Shown: positions 47,480 through 62,400 of the stretch, piece after piece
How positions within the stretch are numbered: position 1 is the stretch's first letter
Layout: each line of letters starts with the position of its first letter
Made by a program: the position numbers and the translations under genes
NCBI RefSeq assembly: GCF_000005505.3
Contig: NC_016133.3
Span: 39,025,237-39,089,236 of the forward strand
Origin: Brachypodium distachyon
Lineage: Eukaryota; Streptophyta; Magnoliopsida; Poales; Poaceae
Reading direction: 5' to 3'
Length of the DNA stretch: 64,000 nt
The notes under the pieces: generated by a model
Told to the model about the DNA's origin: nothing
Databases searched by the model: none
Seen by the model: the letters and a program-made list of their open reading frames with translations, nothing else

Positions 47480-50400
47480 TTAGATTGCTACAGCAGACTC
47501 AGGATTTATACGGTTTAGGCGAACACTGCCAAGAATATACTCGGGCAGATCTTTCTCTTCCTTTGCCTACAAAATAGACAACATGTTAGCACGGATCTGG
47601 TAATTGATGGGCAGCGCGAAGTCAGTCGATCCCTCTGTAAACTTAATAAAAAACATGCAGGATGTAGCCGCAGGAAGATCAAAATGGAGAACATGTTTTA
47701 CAAACATCACAAATTGCTGTTTCCACAGTACTGCTATAACCAAATCTATACACAAACAATGGTCATTGTGCTTGGAACTGCATTTGGTGCCCAGGAAATT
47801 AGCCCAACTGCAAACATGCTATTTAAAATTTCAAAATTTCCCGAGCAATTTGCACTTTTGTGCACAGTACAAAATAGAAGGTTTTGATAGCTAAAATAGC
47901 AGAGCTCTTTCACGGTACCCCGGAATGAATATGAACCGTCCATCTTTCCTAATCTAACGGTTGATCTTGCATGGTACTCTTAGATTTTAGGGAGTACCAT
48001 CTCTAAAAAGCAGGGAGTACCTTGATATCAGGGGTAGAACAGTAATCACAACGCAGTTTATACTTCCTGCCAATCTATCAACACTTTCTAATTGGCTTGC
48101 GGAAGTATTTTTGGTAGTAAAGAAGAATCGCATTGATCATTTGTGTATGAATACAGGTTAAGATTCCAATCCATTGTAACCCTAATTAGTCTCCTAAATC
48201 GATTGTAGATAACCATTGATCGATAGGCTCCAGTGCTCCACCCTATGCTGTGACAACCACAAAGGACTCAATCGGGAGCAGGCAGGAACCAACGCGCGCT
48301 GCGATCGCCGGCCGGCGTGGAATCACGCGTAACGTGTGCCTAATTAACCGGCGAGTGGCCAAGCCAAGCGAATTAAACAGATCTGTGAGGAACGAGCGCA
48401 ACAATGGCGGCAGCGGCCAATCCATTCTATTAGTGGGCGGCTGTCCGTCAAGCCTGTCTGGAATTACGGAAAAACAAAATGAGTCAAGACGAAAAGGTCT
48501 AAACTGCCCCTGAAAATGGATGGCTAGATTTGTCAGGTACTCCCGACTCCTGTACGGGAGTACCGGGGTACTTAAAATTTCTCAAATAGCAAACCTTTTT
48601 GGCACCAGCATCTTTTATCTTTCCTTTTTTTTCAGATGGCATAGGATGCAAACCTTATCACTAAAATTGTAAGCCCAAGTAGTATCCACCTGTTTACTTC
48701 TGTGACTTTTTCCCAACTTAGAAATTTCCGAAAACTCCTCGCACACCTTGAGGCCATCTGGTTGTTCAACGGTAACTTAGGGATGTAGGTGGGATCCCAC
48801 TTAAGTCCTACTTCTAGTTTATCAGGGATTTGCTAGTTTAAATTTTTTGAACTACAATTGAAAAATTGAACTAGAAGCGGGATATTCATGGGATCCCACT
48901 TGAAACCCGGTCTGAAAGACCGTGCAAAACCAGATGGCCTCAAGGTGTGCAAGGAATCAACAGTTCTAGGCTCTAGCCTTTACCCGGTTTTGTGCAAAAC
49001 CATGTTTGAAAACCTTTGACTTCCATTACCAACTTATTATCATTGAGATAAACAGGATGCCAGATGTGAAAATGAGATCATATGATGGAAAAACCCTTTC
49101 AGGCTTTGCACAGCGGATGTTTGTGAAGTTTATTTGTCAGGAAATTTACAGAAAATAAAAGGGTGAAACAAGATGTTCCATTGTCCAATTTATATGCTCA
49201 TACCTCAATTAGAATAGCAAGATCAACGACAATGCTCGTCACATATCCCAGGACAAGACCAATAATGCTCCGTGCAACAGATGAGGAACCAATGTCAACA
49301 TCTATCTGCAAAGTAAATTTCATTTGTACCAGGAATTGCTCAGATTCAAAATAATATAAGGCATAACACTGGAAGGTAGGGAAAGGACAAATATGCAGAA
49401 GGAAAACGAATTATCATTATTTGATCCTGTGTTACATATGTGCACTCTTCTATATAGGTTGACTTTCAAATTTTGACCTTCGCCACAAGGCTTATTGGGA
49501 GTTGCCACAGACAAATACATGGAGTGTTCAACAAAGCCCAAGTCTTGTACGGAGTAGTACTCAATTACCTCCAGAAAGTTATCCTGCCGGAGATAGTTGC
49601 ATGTTACTGCTTTGCCCAGAAGACAAGCTCTCGTCCCAACTGCACGCTTTACCATCCAATAACCCTGAGATCATTTTGTGAATGAGTTCACATGCAGAAA
49701 TAGTGACATGTGGTTGCTAAAATTAATTTTTGACATGTAAAGTGATGATAAATCACCCAAGTGTGTACCTCAACAATACTTGGTATAAGTTTAAATCTGG
49801 CATCTCGGAATGCATCAGTTCCATCAATGAATCTTCCCAACAGAGATTCTTTGTTCACTGGCTTCTCTGCCGCGTAGTACATAACCAAGTTATAGTTTGG
49901 TTTAGCTGGAACCTGCATGTTTACCCAAAAGGAGTAAATCTATTGTAGATCATGGCCATGCGCGGAACAAGGATGGCAACTTCTGTGTTCTCATATGTCA
50001 ATGACATCGGATGTGATAGGGGCATAAGGGCCATGCTAGGTGATTCGACTCATGCAATAAAAAACATTTAACCACACGCTTCCTTACTAGTCCTAGAATG
50101 TATATCAGCACGAGACAATTAGAGACTGTGCCAGAAAAAATTGTGTGTTTCAGCATTTTTTTAGAGGAAATTGTCAATCCGAGGGATTTGAGGAAGGTAA
50201 TTGCTGCACACAACCATCAGTAGGTTAAGAATGTAAAATTCCATGAAGAGAGAAAACATCTTCCTCATCCAGTTCTTCACTGTTCATGAGGGTGCGGCTT
50301 CGTGCCCCTTTGGTCACTTGACTGTGACTTCACAAACCCCCATGGTTGCTTGCAAGGATACAATTTCATGAAAGAATGGTTCTTATTAGGGAGTACAGAA

Positions 50401-53400
50401 CTACAGATAGTTCTGCCCAATGTAATAGGGTGTATTCTGTATTGCATAGACTTGGTTAAGTTCTGCTCTTCCTTGGATTTCTGTCATCCAATAAAATAAG
50501 GTCATATTCATATGTATGTACCATAAACAAAATGCATTACCAAATCAGAACTGAGGATAGATTCCAAAAAGATCAAGGATCTAATATTACGAGAAAATTC
50601 AACATATTTTTTTCAGTTATCAAACTATTCGCTCGTTTGCGAAAAAAATAAAACTTTTGGCTATACCCTCTGAACTACCTAATACTGTCAGGTTCACATA
50701 CAGTTTCCCTCCAAAATTTTCTTTGGCACGTTTCCTTTGAAAACTTTGTACTACCTAAAATCAAATTTGTCCTAAAAGGACTGGGAAGGCAGTGGAGTGG
50801 GACCTAGCACCTTGGCGGCCGCCATTCAAAACAGTGAATAAAAATTTACTGTACTTGCCTGCAAGTTTATAACCAGTATGAAGGGAATCTTCTTTGCAGC
50901 TTCAGACTGTAATTTAAAACATCAGAAAATTAGGCATGCAGGCATGTGCATGTGATGTCAGAGTAATGCACCACAAACAACTTCCTCTTTGATCTGCATG
51001 TAATGCAGCAAGGAAGCTCCCTTTAACTATGCTTGAAAGCTGTTTGTACTAAGTTCTATGTACTAAAGTAGTGCTTGATTGCAACTACGGGATCCTGGGT
51101 AATGCCTATTGAAAGTTACCTGAACAAGGCTTTTAGGGTGCAAAGCAACTGAGTCAAAGCGATCATTAACCTTGAACCAATCAACTGCAATAAGCTTTAG
51201 AAGAGGATCTCCTCCAGCAATCTGTTTAAATTATAAGTTAATATCAAGAGACGTGTCAAATAAGGAGAAACAAAATAGTGTCAGAAATAATATCTGGCAC
51301 CAATATTAACTCCATATAAATTGCAGGGTTACTACTTTCTAGCCCATTAGATGATTAAACATAAAGCATTACCTTCTGACCCATCTAGAGATAACAGCAT
51401 TGATAACATAAAGGCTAGTAATGGGCCATCCATTAAGTGGATGATATCTGTACATATATTTTACCAGTTCGACAGGAAGTTAATTTGTGAGTGTTGCATG
51501 ATGTAAGGTTTTAGGTCCTTCAGAAGAAGGGCATTTAGGCACACTACATTTTTTTACAGCAGCATCCTTATCCTGAGATTTTTGAAGGAGTAGAACCACA
51601 CAATGGCTTGCTCTTGTCTTTAACAAATGGAGAAATAAAAAATGTAGTTTCCATAATTCTCTCGACTCTGAGATTGTAAAACTCCCACCTTGGTATTATC
51701 TGTCAAGTAAGTCTTCCCTCTTATCATAAACTTCTCTCCACCAGGTACACTCCAAGAGTTTGGGTCATCTTCACTTTTTGCTCGTCGAATGGTGCCATGG
51801 AAATGGCTTGGATCAAAAGTTATGGGAATAGAATTTGTAACCAACTCACTCCTCTCAAGAGAAGCTGTAGGACACCAAAATTGAACAAACTTTCAACTTG
51901 GAGTTGAGTTAAAAAAACAAATAAATTTGAAAACATGACACATCAATTAGGAACTCTATATTAGAGGACATATATGTAAAACTATAGTGAATTGTGTCAC
52001 CATTGTAAGTAAGAGGCATCTATGCATGCACCAACTTCTCCCCCATCCCATTGAAACAAAAGAGAACAACAAGCTCATACAATACCTGTCTAGATGCATC
52101 AATCCCATGTAAGCTAAAGTGAAGAAATAAATTTGTTCCCTTTCAGCATCTCTCTTTAGTTTTACCCCATATATTTTGTGCTTGTATTTTACTCTTGTTA
52201 CCATTGCAGTCTACCATCAGTTTTTATTATCATTCTGCAACAAGCCGACGACTCAATTTTAATCATATGTACAATGAGGGGGAAATAGTAAGTTGCAGGA
52301 TAGCACTGATGTAAAAGAAAGGCATCCAATGTGGATGCCTCCAAATATCAAGAAGTTGAAATTGATTATGAAGTGAAGAGATTAACTTTCAATTTTTATA
52401 AGGTGCTAGTACTGTATGCACGGAAAACAGATGGGCAATTAACAACAAGCTCTGATACCAAATATGGGGGATAATGGCTCTAGGGCCTGCAAGGGGTGAC
52501 CCTAGACCCAAGAGGCGTTCTCCATGAAGGTAGCCACACCTCAAGGGCAGCGGGGGATAACTAGATTGATTTATTCTTGACTTTCCTCATAACGACTAAA
52601 AGGGCCCTTTTATATGGAAGTCTCGACTTGACATCCAAGAATCTAATCTGTACTTTCCTAACAAACCATATTTTAATATTCCTATCTTATCTCTTGCCTA
52701 ACTAATTTAGAAGATACAACTAGGATATCGTCCCTTATTTAGATAATCTAGGGCTCTGCCCCCTCTAGGGATGTACCCCATGACAGGTGGTTACAGCTGA
52801 CTTGTCCTCAATAACACTTCAGTAAACTAGCTGATACCATGTACTACACTATATGTGGCAGGCATCATAGCAGAGCCGTACAGACAGCTGCGATCATACA
52901 CAGTATATAGAATATCAGAAGTACAAAAATACAAATGCATGACACATTTTCACGTGATCCTTGGTTTCCTCATTTTCATCGGATATAGGCATATTGGTCT
53001 TCATATTCTGGATGTTTTGTTTCAAAATCTATTAAGCGCCATATTTTCGCATATAGTCGACTATATTCTGCACCTAGCTGAACAAATTGCCCTGGCAATA
53101 TATACCCCAGATATACACCATGCAAACACTATGCTTTCACTGCACCACTAATTAAAACACACGTCATTGGTGTTTGCCTATGTGTACGTACATACCTCAT
53201 GGCCCACATGCATACTTATTGGTGTTTGCCTATGTGCAGAGTGCAGACAGGCATATATGGTTGCATGTATGTTCATTTTGTGGTTTGTGCAAATAATGGG
53301 GAAAGTGCTTATAGGTATAACTTAGAAAAATTGAAGCATCTCTTGTGGTTATCATTATGACCTTTACTTCGCTTCATAGCAAAACCTGCAATAGCCCATG

Positions 53401-56400
53401 ATACGTTCTTCAACTTCACCTTTCCAGCCTGTACAGAAATTTGCAAAGAAAATTGTATCTCCATTTATTACTGAACATAATAAGGCCATTTGGACTAAGA
53501 TTATGATTTCAAACCATAAAGATTACCGTAGGGGTTGTAACACCATCATCATCATCATCATCATCACTATCCTCGTCTTCAAAGGATTCTCCTCTAACAA
53601 GTGCATCATAGAACTCATCATTAGGCTCAGAATCTTCAAGTTCACTCTGGATGATCAAAGGTTCAGATGCTTTTGGCTTCACTACTGTTGAGGGCAAATC
53701 AGATGTCAAGGCTGGATTTGCTGCAAAGTATTCTCTTAGACCTGTCCATGCAGGGAAAGAAACAAGGCCATCATTTTATTATCCAAACTAGTGATATTTC
53801 TTTGCTTTATCCAAAGTTTTTTATTTATTTTGATATTTCTTTCAATAAAAGCAAAACTGACAAACCTGCTACTTGGCTGAGCAAAGCAAAAGGGATACTT
53901 CTATCGAACTGTGAGGAGGTCCTTCTCTTCCATCTATCCCAAAAACTGAGAGAGATCTCCACCATACGAGTAACAACGCACTTTGGAGTTGATGATCCTG
54001 ACGTGTCCAACCTCCTTATTTCCCATGTTGTGGCTGAAAGACAAGGCACAGTTAACGACTTCCAACAAATGTGAAGACATTGGACAAATTTTAGTTTTGA
54101 CTGAGAGGCAAAATGGTCTTAGTCATTTATGAACATCCACATTACGACCAATCTCCACCCATATTAATTATAACAGATGCATTTTGTATCATTTATTCCA
54201 TTATGCAACTACTACTATGTAAACGTGTAAAAAAACTAATACTATGTAAAAGGGTAAACCATTCATTCACAAAAGATCTGTTTAATCGCACTGTATCTAA
54301 TCGATTCACACCTAGATTTTCTCCTCTTACTATAACTGCTATGTGGCATGTGGGGAGTCTCAGCAGCAGGCCTGCAACGCCAGATCCGCCAGTCCTCACA
54401 GCTAGAGTTGGTCCCAAACACAAAGAACGACCCCACCTCCTGTGTCTACTCATATGACCTTCAAAGCTTACATCAACATAAAAAAATAATATCGTAGGCC
54501 ATGTGCTTTTACAAAAGATAGTAGACCACATACTTTTTCAAAGAGCTCTTTTACGGTACCCCGGAATAAATATGAGCCATTCAATTGTTCAGATCTAATG
54601 GCTAATCTTATTTGGTACTCCAACACAATCAAATAGGAGTACCGTCTCTGAAAACTATGGAGTACCATGAGCCTAGGGGTAAAATCGTAATCAAGAAAGA
54701 CTCAAGATGACAATTATATATCGGTGTATTCAATCTATCCCTTCTCCATTTTTCTGTGGATAGTTCTCGTAAAAATAATCTTGCAACGAGATCGAGGGTG
54801 ACTTAGTCTAGTAATCCCTAATCAGGGATTCAAAGGCTAGATCTTGAAACTAATGCCCGTGTGATAGCATAACACCATCGTATTTAAAATTTAACAAATG
54901 ATAGGGCTCAAGAAAGATCGATCAGGCTTTGGGTTTCTGCTGTTTTTAGAGTAGATAAACATCCCAATTAGTTCTAGTTCAAAAGAAACATCACAGGTAG
55001 TGCGGTATGTTTTTTCATGGCACTGATGCTCAAAACTACTGGGGGAGGCGGAGTGGCTCAAGAAAGATCGATCAGGAATTCGATGATCATAACGATGCCC
55101 AGCAGTTGTACAGATCCTCATCTGCCCAGGGAGCATCAACGATCATGGGATTTCGCCCAATTCAAAGCCTAATTGTTCCCTGCAAAGAGGCAGCCGCGGG
55201 GTCTCGATCGAGATCTGCTCGACGGGACGAACAGTCCATGCGTTTGCATTGGATCGAGACGAGGATCCACGAGGCGTTATAGATGGGAAGTTATTATCTT
55301 GGTAGCAGAAAAAAGTCTAATTTACCTTTTTAAATGGAGGGTCAGATTTGATTTGTACTCCCATGGGTCTATATGGAGTACCAGGGTACCGTAAAAACTC
55401 TCTTTTCAAAAGATAGGCTTGCACCACTAATATCGGTTCTGTAGACCTTACCCTTTACTTCTACTTCAGTAATATTAGAAACCTTCAACTTCAGTTCAAT
55501 GGTGTCTGCCACTGCTCAGAAAGTAAAAAACTAGCATGTTTCCTAATGTAACACGCCATGATTTGTAGACAAGTGATCCAAGGAAACTTATGAACCTGGG
55601 AACTGATAATGATCTTTCAACACAGATATATAATCTACAGCAAAATGTGACCCATCTAAGGTTAATATTGAAGTGGCAACTAGCAAATATTATACTCCCT
55701 CCGACCGGTATTACTTGTCTCAAATTTTCTCAAATATGAATGTATCTATGTGTAAAATACGTCTAGATACATGTAATATTTTGACAAGTAATTCCGGCCG
55801 GAGGGAGTAGTTTAGATATAACAAAACAGCATCGGTATCGACGATATGCAATGTTTGTTGTAAGCAACTTGAACGAAGCAACAAGATGCAGTGAGCACAG
55901 AGCAACTGAGCATAAATCTTTGAACATTAAGTTGTTGCAAAAGCCAAAAGCTTGGTACAGCCAAAAATGAACAACTCAATGACTCATCGTTTCATACTAC
56001 AACTTCGACAAAACTAATCAAGAAAGGTCAACTCGATAACCCTTTGAATATATAATGCATGGGAACAATAAAAAAATCAAGGAAGATCAATCTTACGGTT
56101 GATATGTGTACGCTCATAGCCATGCTGTGGAGGTTTTTTCTTGTGACTGACAGGACTCTGCAAAATATCTGCATAGTAGGGACAAAGAAAGGTTACATAC
56201 CCAACTCAACTTTGAACATGTAAATAAAGATCATGTTACTTACTATATGCCCCATCTTGTGCACGAAACCATTGTCTAGAAAACACAAAATCCTTCTTTG
56301 ATTTCCACCTGAGAACAGTTTCTGTTTTTTTAGATAAAACTAATATTTTTCATAAACAGTTCAGCAGGGAGGAAGTACTTTAATAAACCAAATGTTTCTG

Positions 56401-59400
56401 TACTTTAATAAACCAATAGGTAAAAATGCTTTTTAGCTTTATTAAGCTTGAGATCTCCAATAGATGGCTACTTGATCGTGTTCAGAAAATCATTGCAGAT
56501 CTTTTACAATTTTTTACAATTATGTACCATCTATATACTAAAAGCACAATGAGGGATCCCGAGGGGAAGCACCATGTTGCAATCAAATTTTATATTTGAC
56601 TACCAAGATTTAATGAGAGAGATATGTTTCTTGTGCTATCATGACAAAGCAAATTGGTTCAAGGCCCACCCAGGTCCAATATGCTACGCTTAGTGTTAAG
56701 TCAATATTTATTTTTTACGATGTCCAATGTAACATACTCCATTAGACGGTCAACATGATACGACCTCTCAACTTTATTTTTTGTTATTTTTTCCGAGTCA
56801 TGAGAATATTAAGTAATAAGCTCAGATTTATCCGTCATAATCTATACTTTTTTACTGGATGAGTTATTAGCGGGTATTAAAAAATATAACTCTATATCAA
56901 TATATGACCCCAAAATTTAACTCTGGTTACTAATTAACATCATGTACGAGGGACTGACTGGCTAGCGAACCAAACACTTACTAATCAAATACCGCTATGA
57001 AGTACTCCCTCCGATCCATATTAATTGTCTCAAATTTGCCCAAATATGGATGTATCTATGTGTAAAAAGTGTCTAGATACATGTAATATTTCGACAATTA
57101 ATATGGATCGGAGGGAGTACTAATTAACGTGGTCACTAATCAAATACTGGTATGAAGTAAAAGAACGATTAGCTCATGATCTAAACTTCAAACCGAGTAC
57201 TGATAAAATAGTCATGTAAATTAACATTTATTATTCCCTCCGATCCATATTACTTGTCGTAGCATTGTCTAGATATGCATGTATCTACACAATGAAAAGT
57301 GTCTAGATACATGCGTATCTAAACAAAACAGCGACAAGTAATATGGATCGGAGGCAGTATCACATTATGATTTATTGTTTTCTTATCTACTAATATAACT
57401 TGGTGGAGACACGGCATATCAGCAAACGACCGATTGACCAGTATGTAAACTTTAAATTTGTATACAATGTGATATGCGTCATGTATGGTCTCTGATAGAG
57501 ACAACCGACTAGCTGGTGATCTATTTAAATTCTAGATAAATAGATAATGTCACATGAAACAACCAATCAGTCTGATGCAAATGTTAATCAAGCAGTCAAC
57601 TCGTGTTCTAAACATTAATTGTGAATTATTATTTGAAACAGCATAGAAAACACAATGTGCTTATGAACTTCTAGTGTAGTGGGATTGGTTATTACTTTTC
57701 TTGTGTACTAAGTTAGTACAAAATCTGAGACACTTATTATGGATCGGAGGGAGTAACAACCAATCCTTTAATTGCTGATATAATATCATGTACAATTAAG
57801 AAGTAAAGGTGTATAAAAATGACAGTTTTAGTGTTTTGTGTACACATAAAAAATATGACAGTTTTAGTGTTTTGTGTAATTTGTTGTTGGGAAGTCCTAA
57901 ATATCGTTTTGCCTAATTGACAATTAAGAAGTAAAGGTGTATAAAAATGTTTCCCGCGCAATCGCACCTGTCATCGTGCTAGTTCATACCAAAAGCATTA
58001 CAGCAGAAGGTATGAGTTCTAGATCATTTGTATCTTGAGAATTAGGCTGGTGTTGTTAAAATTGCATCACAATCATATATTGAGCGAATAATCGAAATGG
58101 TAATGGGAGGAAAATACCAATTTAAATATTTCGGCTCATAGGTCCCGTAAACCACATCGTAGTACCCATCAATTGTCTCCACCAATTCCAAATCAGCAAT
58201 CAACATATCCCACCTGCATGGGAGAGAATCTTAGTAGACGAGCATAAAGATAACTTGTATTTGTTCCACCCACAGAGAAAAATTGTATTACATATTTATT
58301 GTCAAGTACAAATCAACTGCTTGCTTACTCGTATCGCTTATGCTTATCAAGACTGAGAACCATTTCAAACACTGTGTCAGGATTTGCACCAACAACGCCA
58401 ACAGACTTAAGAAGTATACCCTTTCCACCCTGGACGAAATAACGACAATTTTACATACATAAAGGTAAACCAGTTTTCAAAAACATAAGGAACAGAAGAT
58501 TGGATAAGAGCTTCAAGTGCCTGCTCGTTTCATGCCTAAACTTGACCAATTTGCCCCGCAAATATCAGCATTAAAAATTGGTGAAGAAATCAGCAAGTCA
58601 TGATTCGCTCAACTTTCGGCAAGAAAGTAGAGGATACCAATAGACAGACGGTGCCAAGAGTTAGGACCTGTGACGTCAATAGACGGCAGTGCCTTACACT
58701 TGTAGGGACTGATGCATAAGTTTTTAAAATGGAAGGGTGATTTGGAAAATCTGTGAAGTCAACTGGTAGTGCCTAGCTAGCACTATCAGTCTATCACAGC
58801 CAATAGGAACCATATCTTGCCAAAACTTTGGCAGAAAATCAAAGACAAGCCAAATGCGATCAATTCAACGAAACTTTTGGAATCAATTGCATCAGAGAGC
58901 AACAGGACCTAAGCCGCAAAACATGCATTCAAAAAGAAGGAAGTTGCTAGTTGTTAGGGATGGAGGAGGATGCTCCAAAGCGATTAGTGCCACACTTCAA
59001 GCATTTCGCTCAAAAGGCATAGGTATGTTGTCCTAATTTGTATTTCAGATTTCTTTTCTGCCTGGCCAACAAATAAAGGGATTTTGGCACAGCTGTAATA
59101 AAACTAGACTTGACAAGTATTAGCTAGCAATATGGTCATTGAGTAGGGGGGTGGCTGACCATAACAATAACTCATAGTTGGACATATATCAGCGACTGTT
59201 ATGCAGCTTGCTTGATAAATAATTGAATGTTGCTTGGACGAAGATTGATAACTCAACAACCAATACATGAGCAAACATTTAAGTTCATGCATCAGCTTAA
59301 CACAAATCTAATTACAGTAACATCTTATACATTCCACCTTGCAAAGCAAAAGAACTTCTTCACCTTTGAGTTTGCAATATCTTCAAAAATTCTTATCCCT

Positions 59401-62400
59401 GCATAACAATAACAGAAAATAGAGGTAAATCCGGTTGTGATAATCAGGACATGACTCGATAGAATCATAAAGTCTTTCAAATGTGTTCATTGGCTTTCTT
59501 CATCGTCTGAGACTATTTGAATTATTTAATTGGTGCACACAACTCAATATAGAGTCAGTATTAGAGAATAATAAGAGTTCAGGTTTGTTGTCTAATCTGT
59601 AATGAGTAAAGTACTAGAGTCTGGATAGATTCTTAGCTGTTAGCAGTAGCACTATAAAAAGGGAATGTAGTTTCTATGTGACACACAATTATTCCCCTAA
59701 TAGTACATGTTATAAAAGCTTGGTCTCTAAACCTAATCTTAAATCACACCCCTCATTTCTCCTGCTGCCATCCTCTGCTCCTTTCCCATCATCTCACCTT
59801 TCCAGGGAACCATAATCATCTCAGGTCTGTTCCCACCCTCACGCCGGCAGCGATGTTGAGCATGCTGCATGCACAGTCAGGCAACAGCATGAGTAACTGC
59901 ATCACTGCGCTTGTAGGCAGCTGGGCGTCTGCCTGTGACCTTATGCCTGCTGCTGCAGTGTTGCCTGTGCTGAGTGCTGTTGTCTGGTGCTACTCGGAAG
60001 AGATGAGGGAGAGATTCAGGTCGTCTGGTTGGTGTCACTGGGAGCAGGGAAGAGAGGAAAGAAGTGGACTTGCACTGCTGCTGATTACTCTCTCTGATCC
60101 TAAATTCTTGACTCAAATTTGCCCAAATATGGATGTATCTATTCTTAAAAAGCGTCTAGATGCATGTAATATTTCAACAACAATTTAGGATCGGAGGGAT
60201 TCTATATAAACTTGGTCGAGCTTGGTTTATTGTGCACGATTCCTCTTACAGAAAACGCTGAGTCGACAACTATATCTTCCTCAGTAAGCAAAGTCAGAAA
60301 AGACAATTCGTACATTCAAGTTGTGTAGATATCGTTGGAAAGGTAACAGGAGAGTAAATACAGAATGATGCACCATGCTGATTATAGGGTGCCATGCTGA
60401 TTATAGGATATATACCATTTAATGTTCTAACAAATCTCCATTCATGGGCTTCAAGTGCATCTCCAGTATCACCTCCAAAGTTTGTGTTAACCCTTTCACG
60501 GCTCTGAAGATCTGAGGACTGCCGAAGGAGCATTTCTGGCCCTGTAACGAAGGCATGACAAAATAATTGTAGATAAGCAACAGATCTACCCCATGTTACT
60601 TTGTTAACCCATTCACAGATATCTCCAATGACGCAACATATATGGTAATATGGAGTATTGTATTAGTTCGGTAATAATAATAATACTTTGCAATTGCATT
60701 AACTCAAATATTAGGATAACCCACAAACAAATAGCAGAGAAAGAAGACATTCAACATGGTATCCTGTGCAACCCATCTCCACAAGGATCTTAAGGAAAAT
60801 AGTCTGCAGAAATTTCCAGGGGGGAGGTCATCCAGCCTCTTTGGAGGATTTTATTTCGAGCTGGTTGCAACAAGGGGGTGCTCCGGGTAATTCTTAGTCT
60901 CTGGCTCTAACTTATCTTAGGAGGGTTCAGAATCATTCGCTATTGAGGCGATACTACTCAAAGCCACCACTGGTGTGTTGTACCATTTGTCAATACTTTG
61001 ACGAATGAGTAAATATCACAAAACAACAACCATTGTGGCAGCTATATCACTTAACCACAACTTCTGTACCGAACAACAACATTTTCTCCTAACAGCCAAA
61101 CAGACATGTGGAGAACGTTTTTCAGGGCTGATAGGGCGGAGATCAAGCCAGAACATTTCCGTCTCACCTAGCTGATGTATCTTACTGTCTTCTTCCTCTC
61201 ACCTAGGGGGAATACATAACATGGGGTTTTGTGAAATTTATTGTATGTCTAGGATTAGCCAGACATGCTTGATACATAGACCTTTTAGTCTACAACTAAT
61301 AATGCATCAGTTGTTTCCCTCTATTCCTAACCAACGGCTAAGTAACTTCATATGTGCTTTATAGATAGATCTATATATGATGTGACTGACTTGACCTAAA
61401 GGAATAATCTAACATGGATTGGGGCTATGGCACATAGCTTTTCCCATATCCAAAATTTAGTTTGTTCCAAACGTTCTGCACTGCAGCTCATTCGGCTTTA
61501 CTAGACAGAACTAGGGCTAGCCACATCTAGCTCTTCCCAAGTTCCAAACCCAAAGCAGGTTTGTGCCTGAGTGGCCAACCCCCAACCACTTGGAGATGTT
61601 TGGGAGAGTAGAAGTTCTCGTTAAAGTTCAGTATTTCGTTTGAATTTGAACTAAATACCAAACCTTGACCAAGAAATACTTGTCCCACAAGCAGGCCATT
61701 AGGAATAAGCCCACCCAAACTGAAAGGTAACTTTCAATGTAAAAGAGCACAACAATCAAAATGTTGTTCTCAAGATAATCAGATCGGTGGATAACCTGAA
61801 TAGCAGGTTTGTAAATTTACAAAGATGAAATTAGACTTCAGACTCTGTCTATGAATAGCAGGTTTGAAAGGGCATCTACGACTACAAGTCAAAATTTAAA
61901 ACTCTGCTCTCTATACAGGAAATCCATACAAGTTTCCCCAAGCTTGTTATGACACAAGTTTCCCTATCTACTTGTTATGATACAAGTTAACATTGCAGAT
62001 TTATTGTATTACCTTTGCCGATGCGTACAAGTTTCCCCAAGCCTTGTGCATATCTCCTTACCCGGGGTCGATGCCCATCAAGATTAAACCTTCAGGCGTA
62101 AACAGTTCCATGTCAAGCTTTAACTCAAGAAAGCAGTTTAACTTCACAATTGGAAAATAAAAAAATAATTATTGTTCTCATGAGAAACTCCCATACTCAT
62201 TGTCATTCTGCAGTCTGTTCCATTTAATCCCTTTTGCGAGGTCATAGTCAGCCTGTTATGAAACATGCATACAAAAATTTGTAAGTGATAGCAGCAAGAA
62301 CAAAAATCAAATGCAGCAGGGATTATCCGTCGTATAGCAAATGGAACCATAACCGCTAACTGTACAAAGAATCGCTCCTGTGTATAGATGTGCAATTCAA

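Noticed and set aside
49320..49655. Single-exon reading of the EDR2-like C-terminal ORF fragments
   Set aside because: The ORFs run into introns; protein continuity and phases require splicing, so they are exons of one gene.
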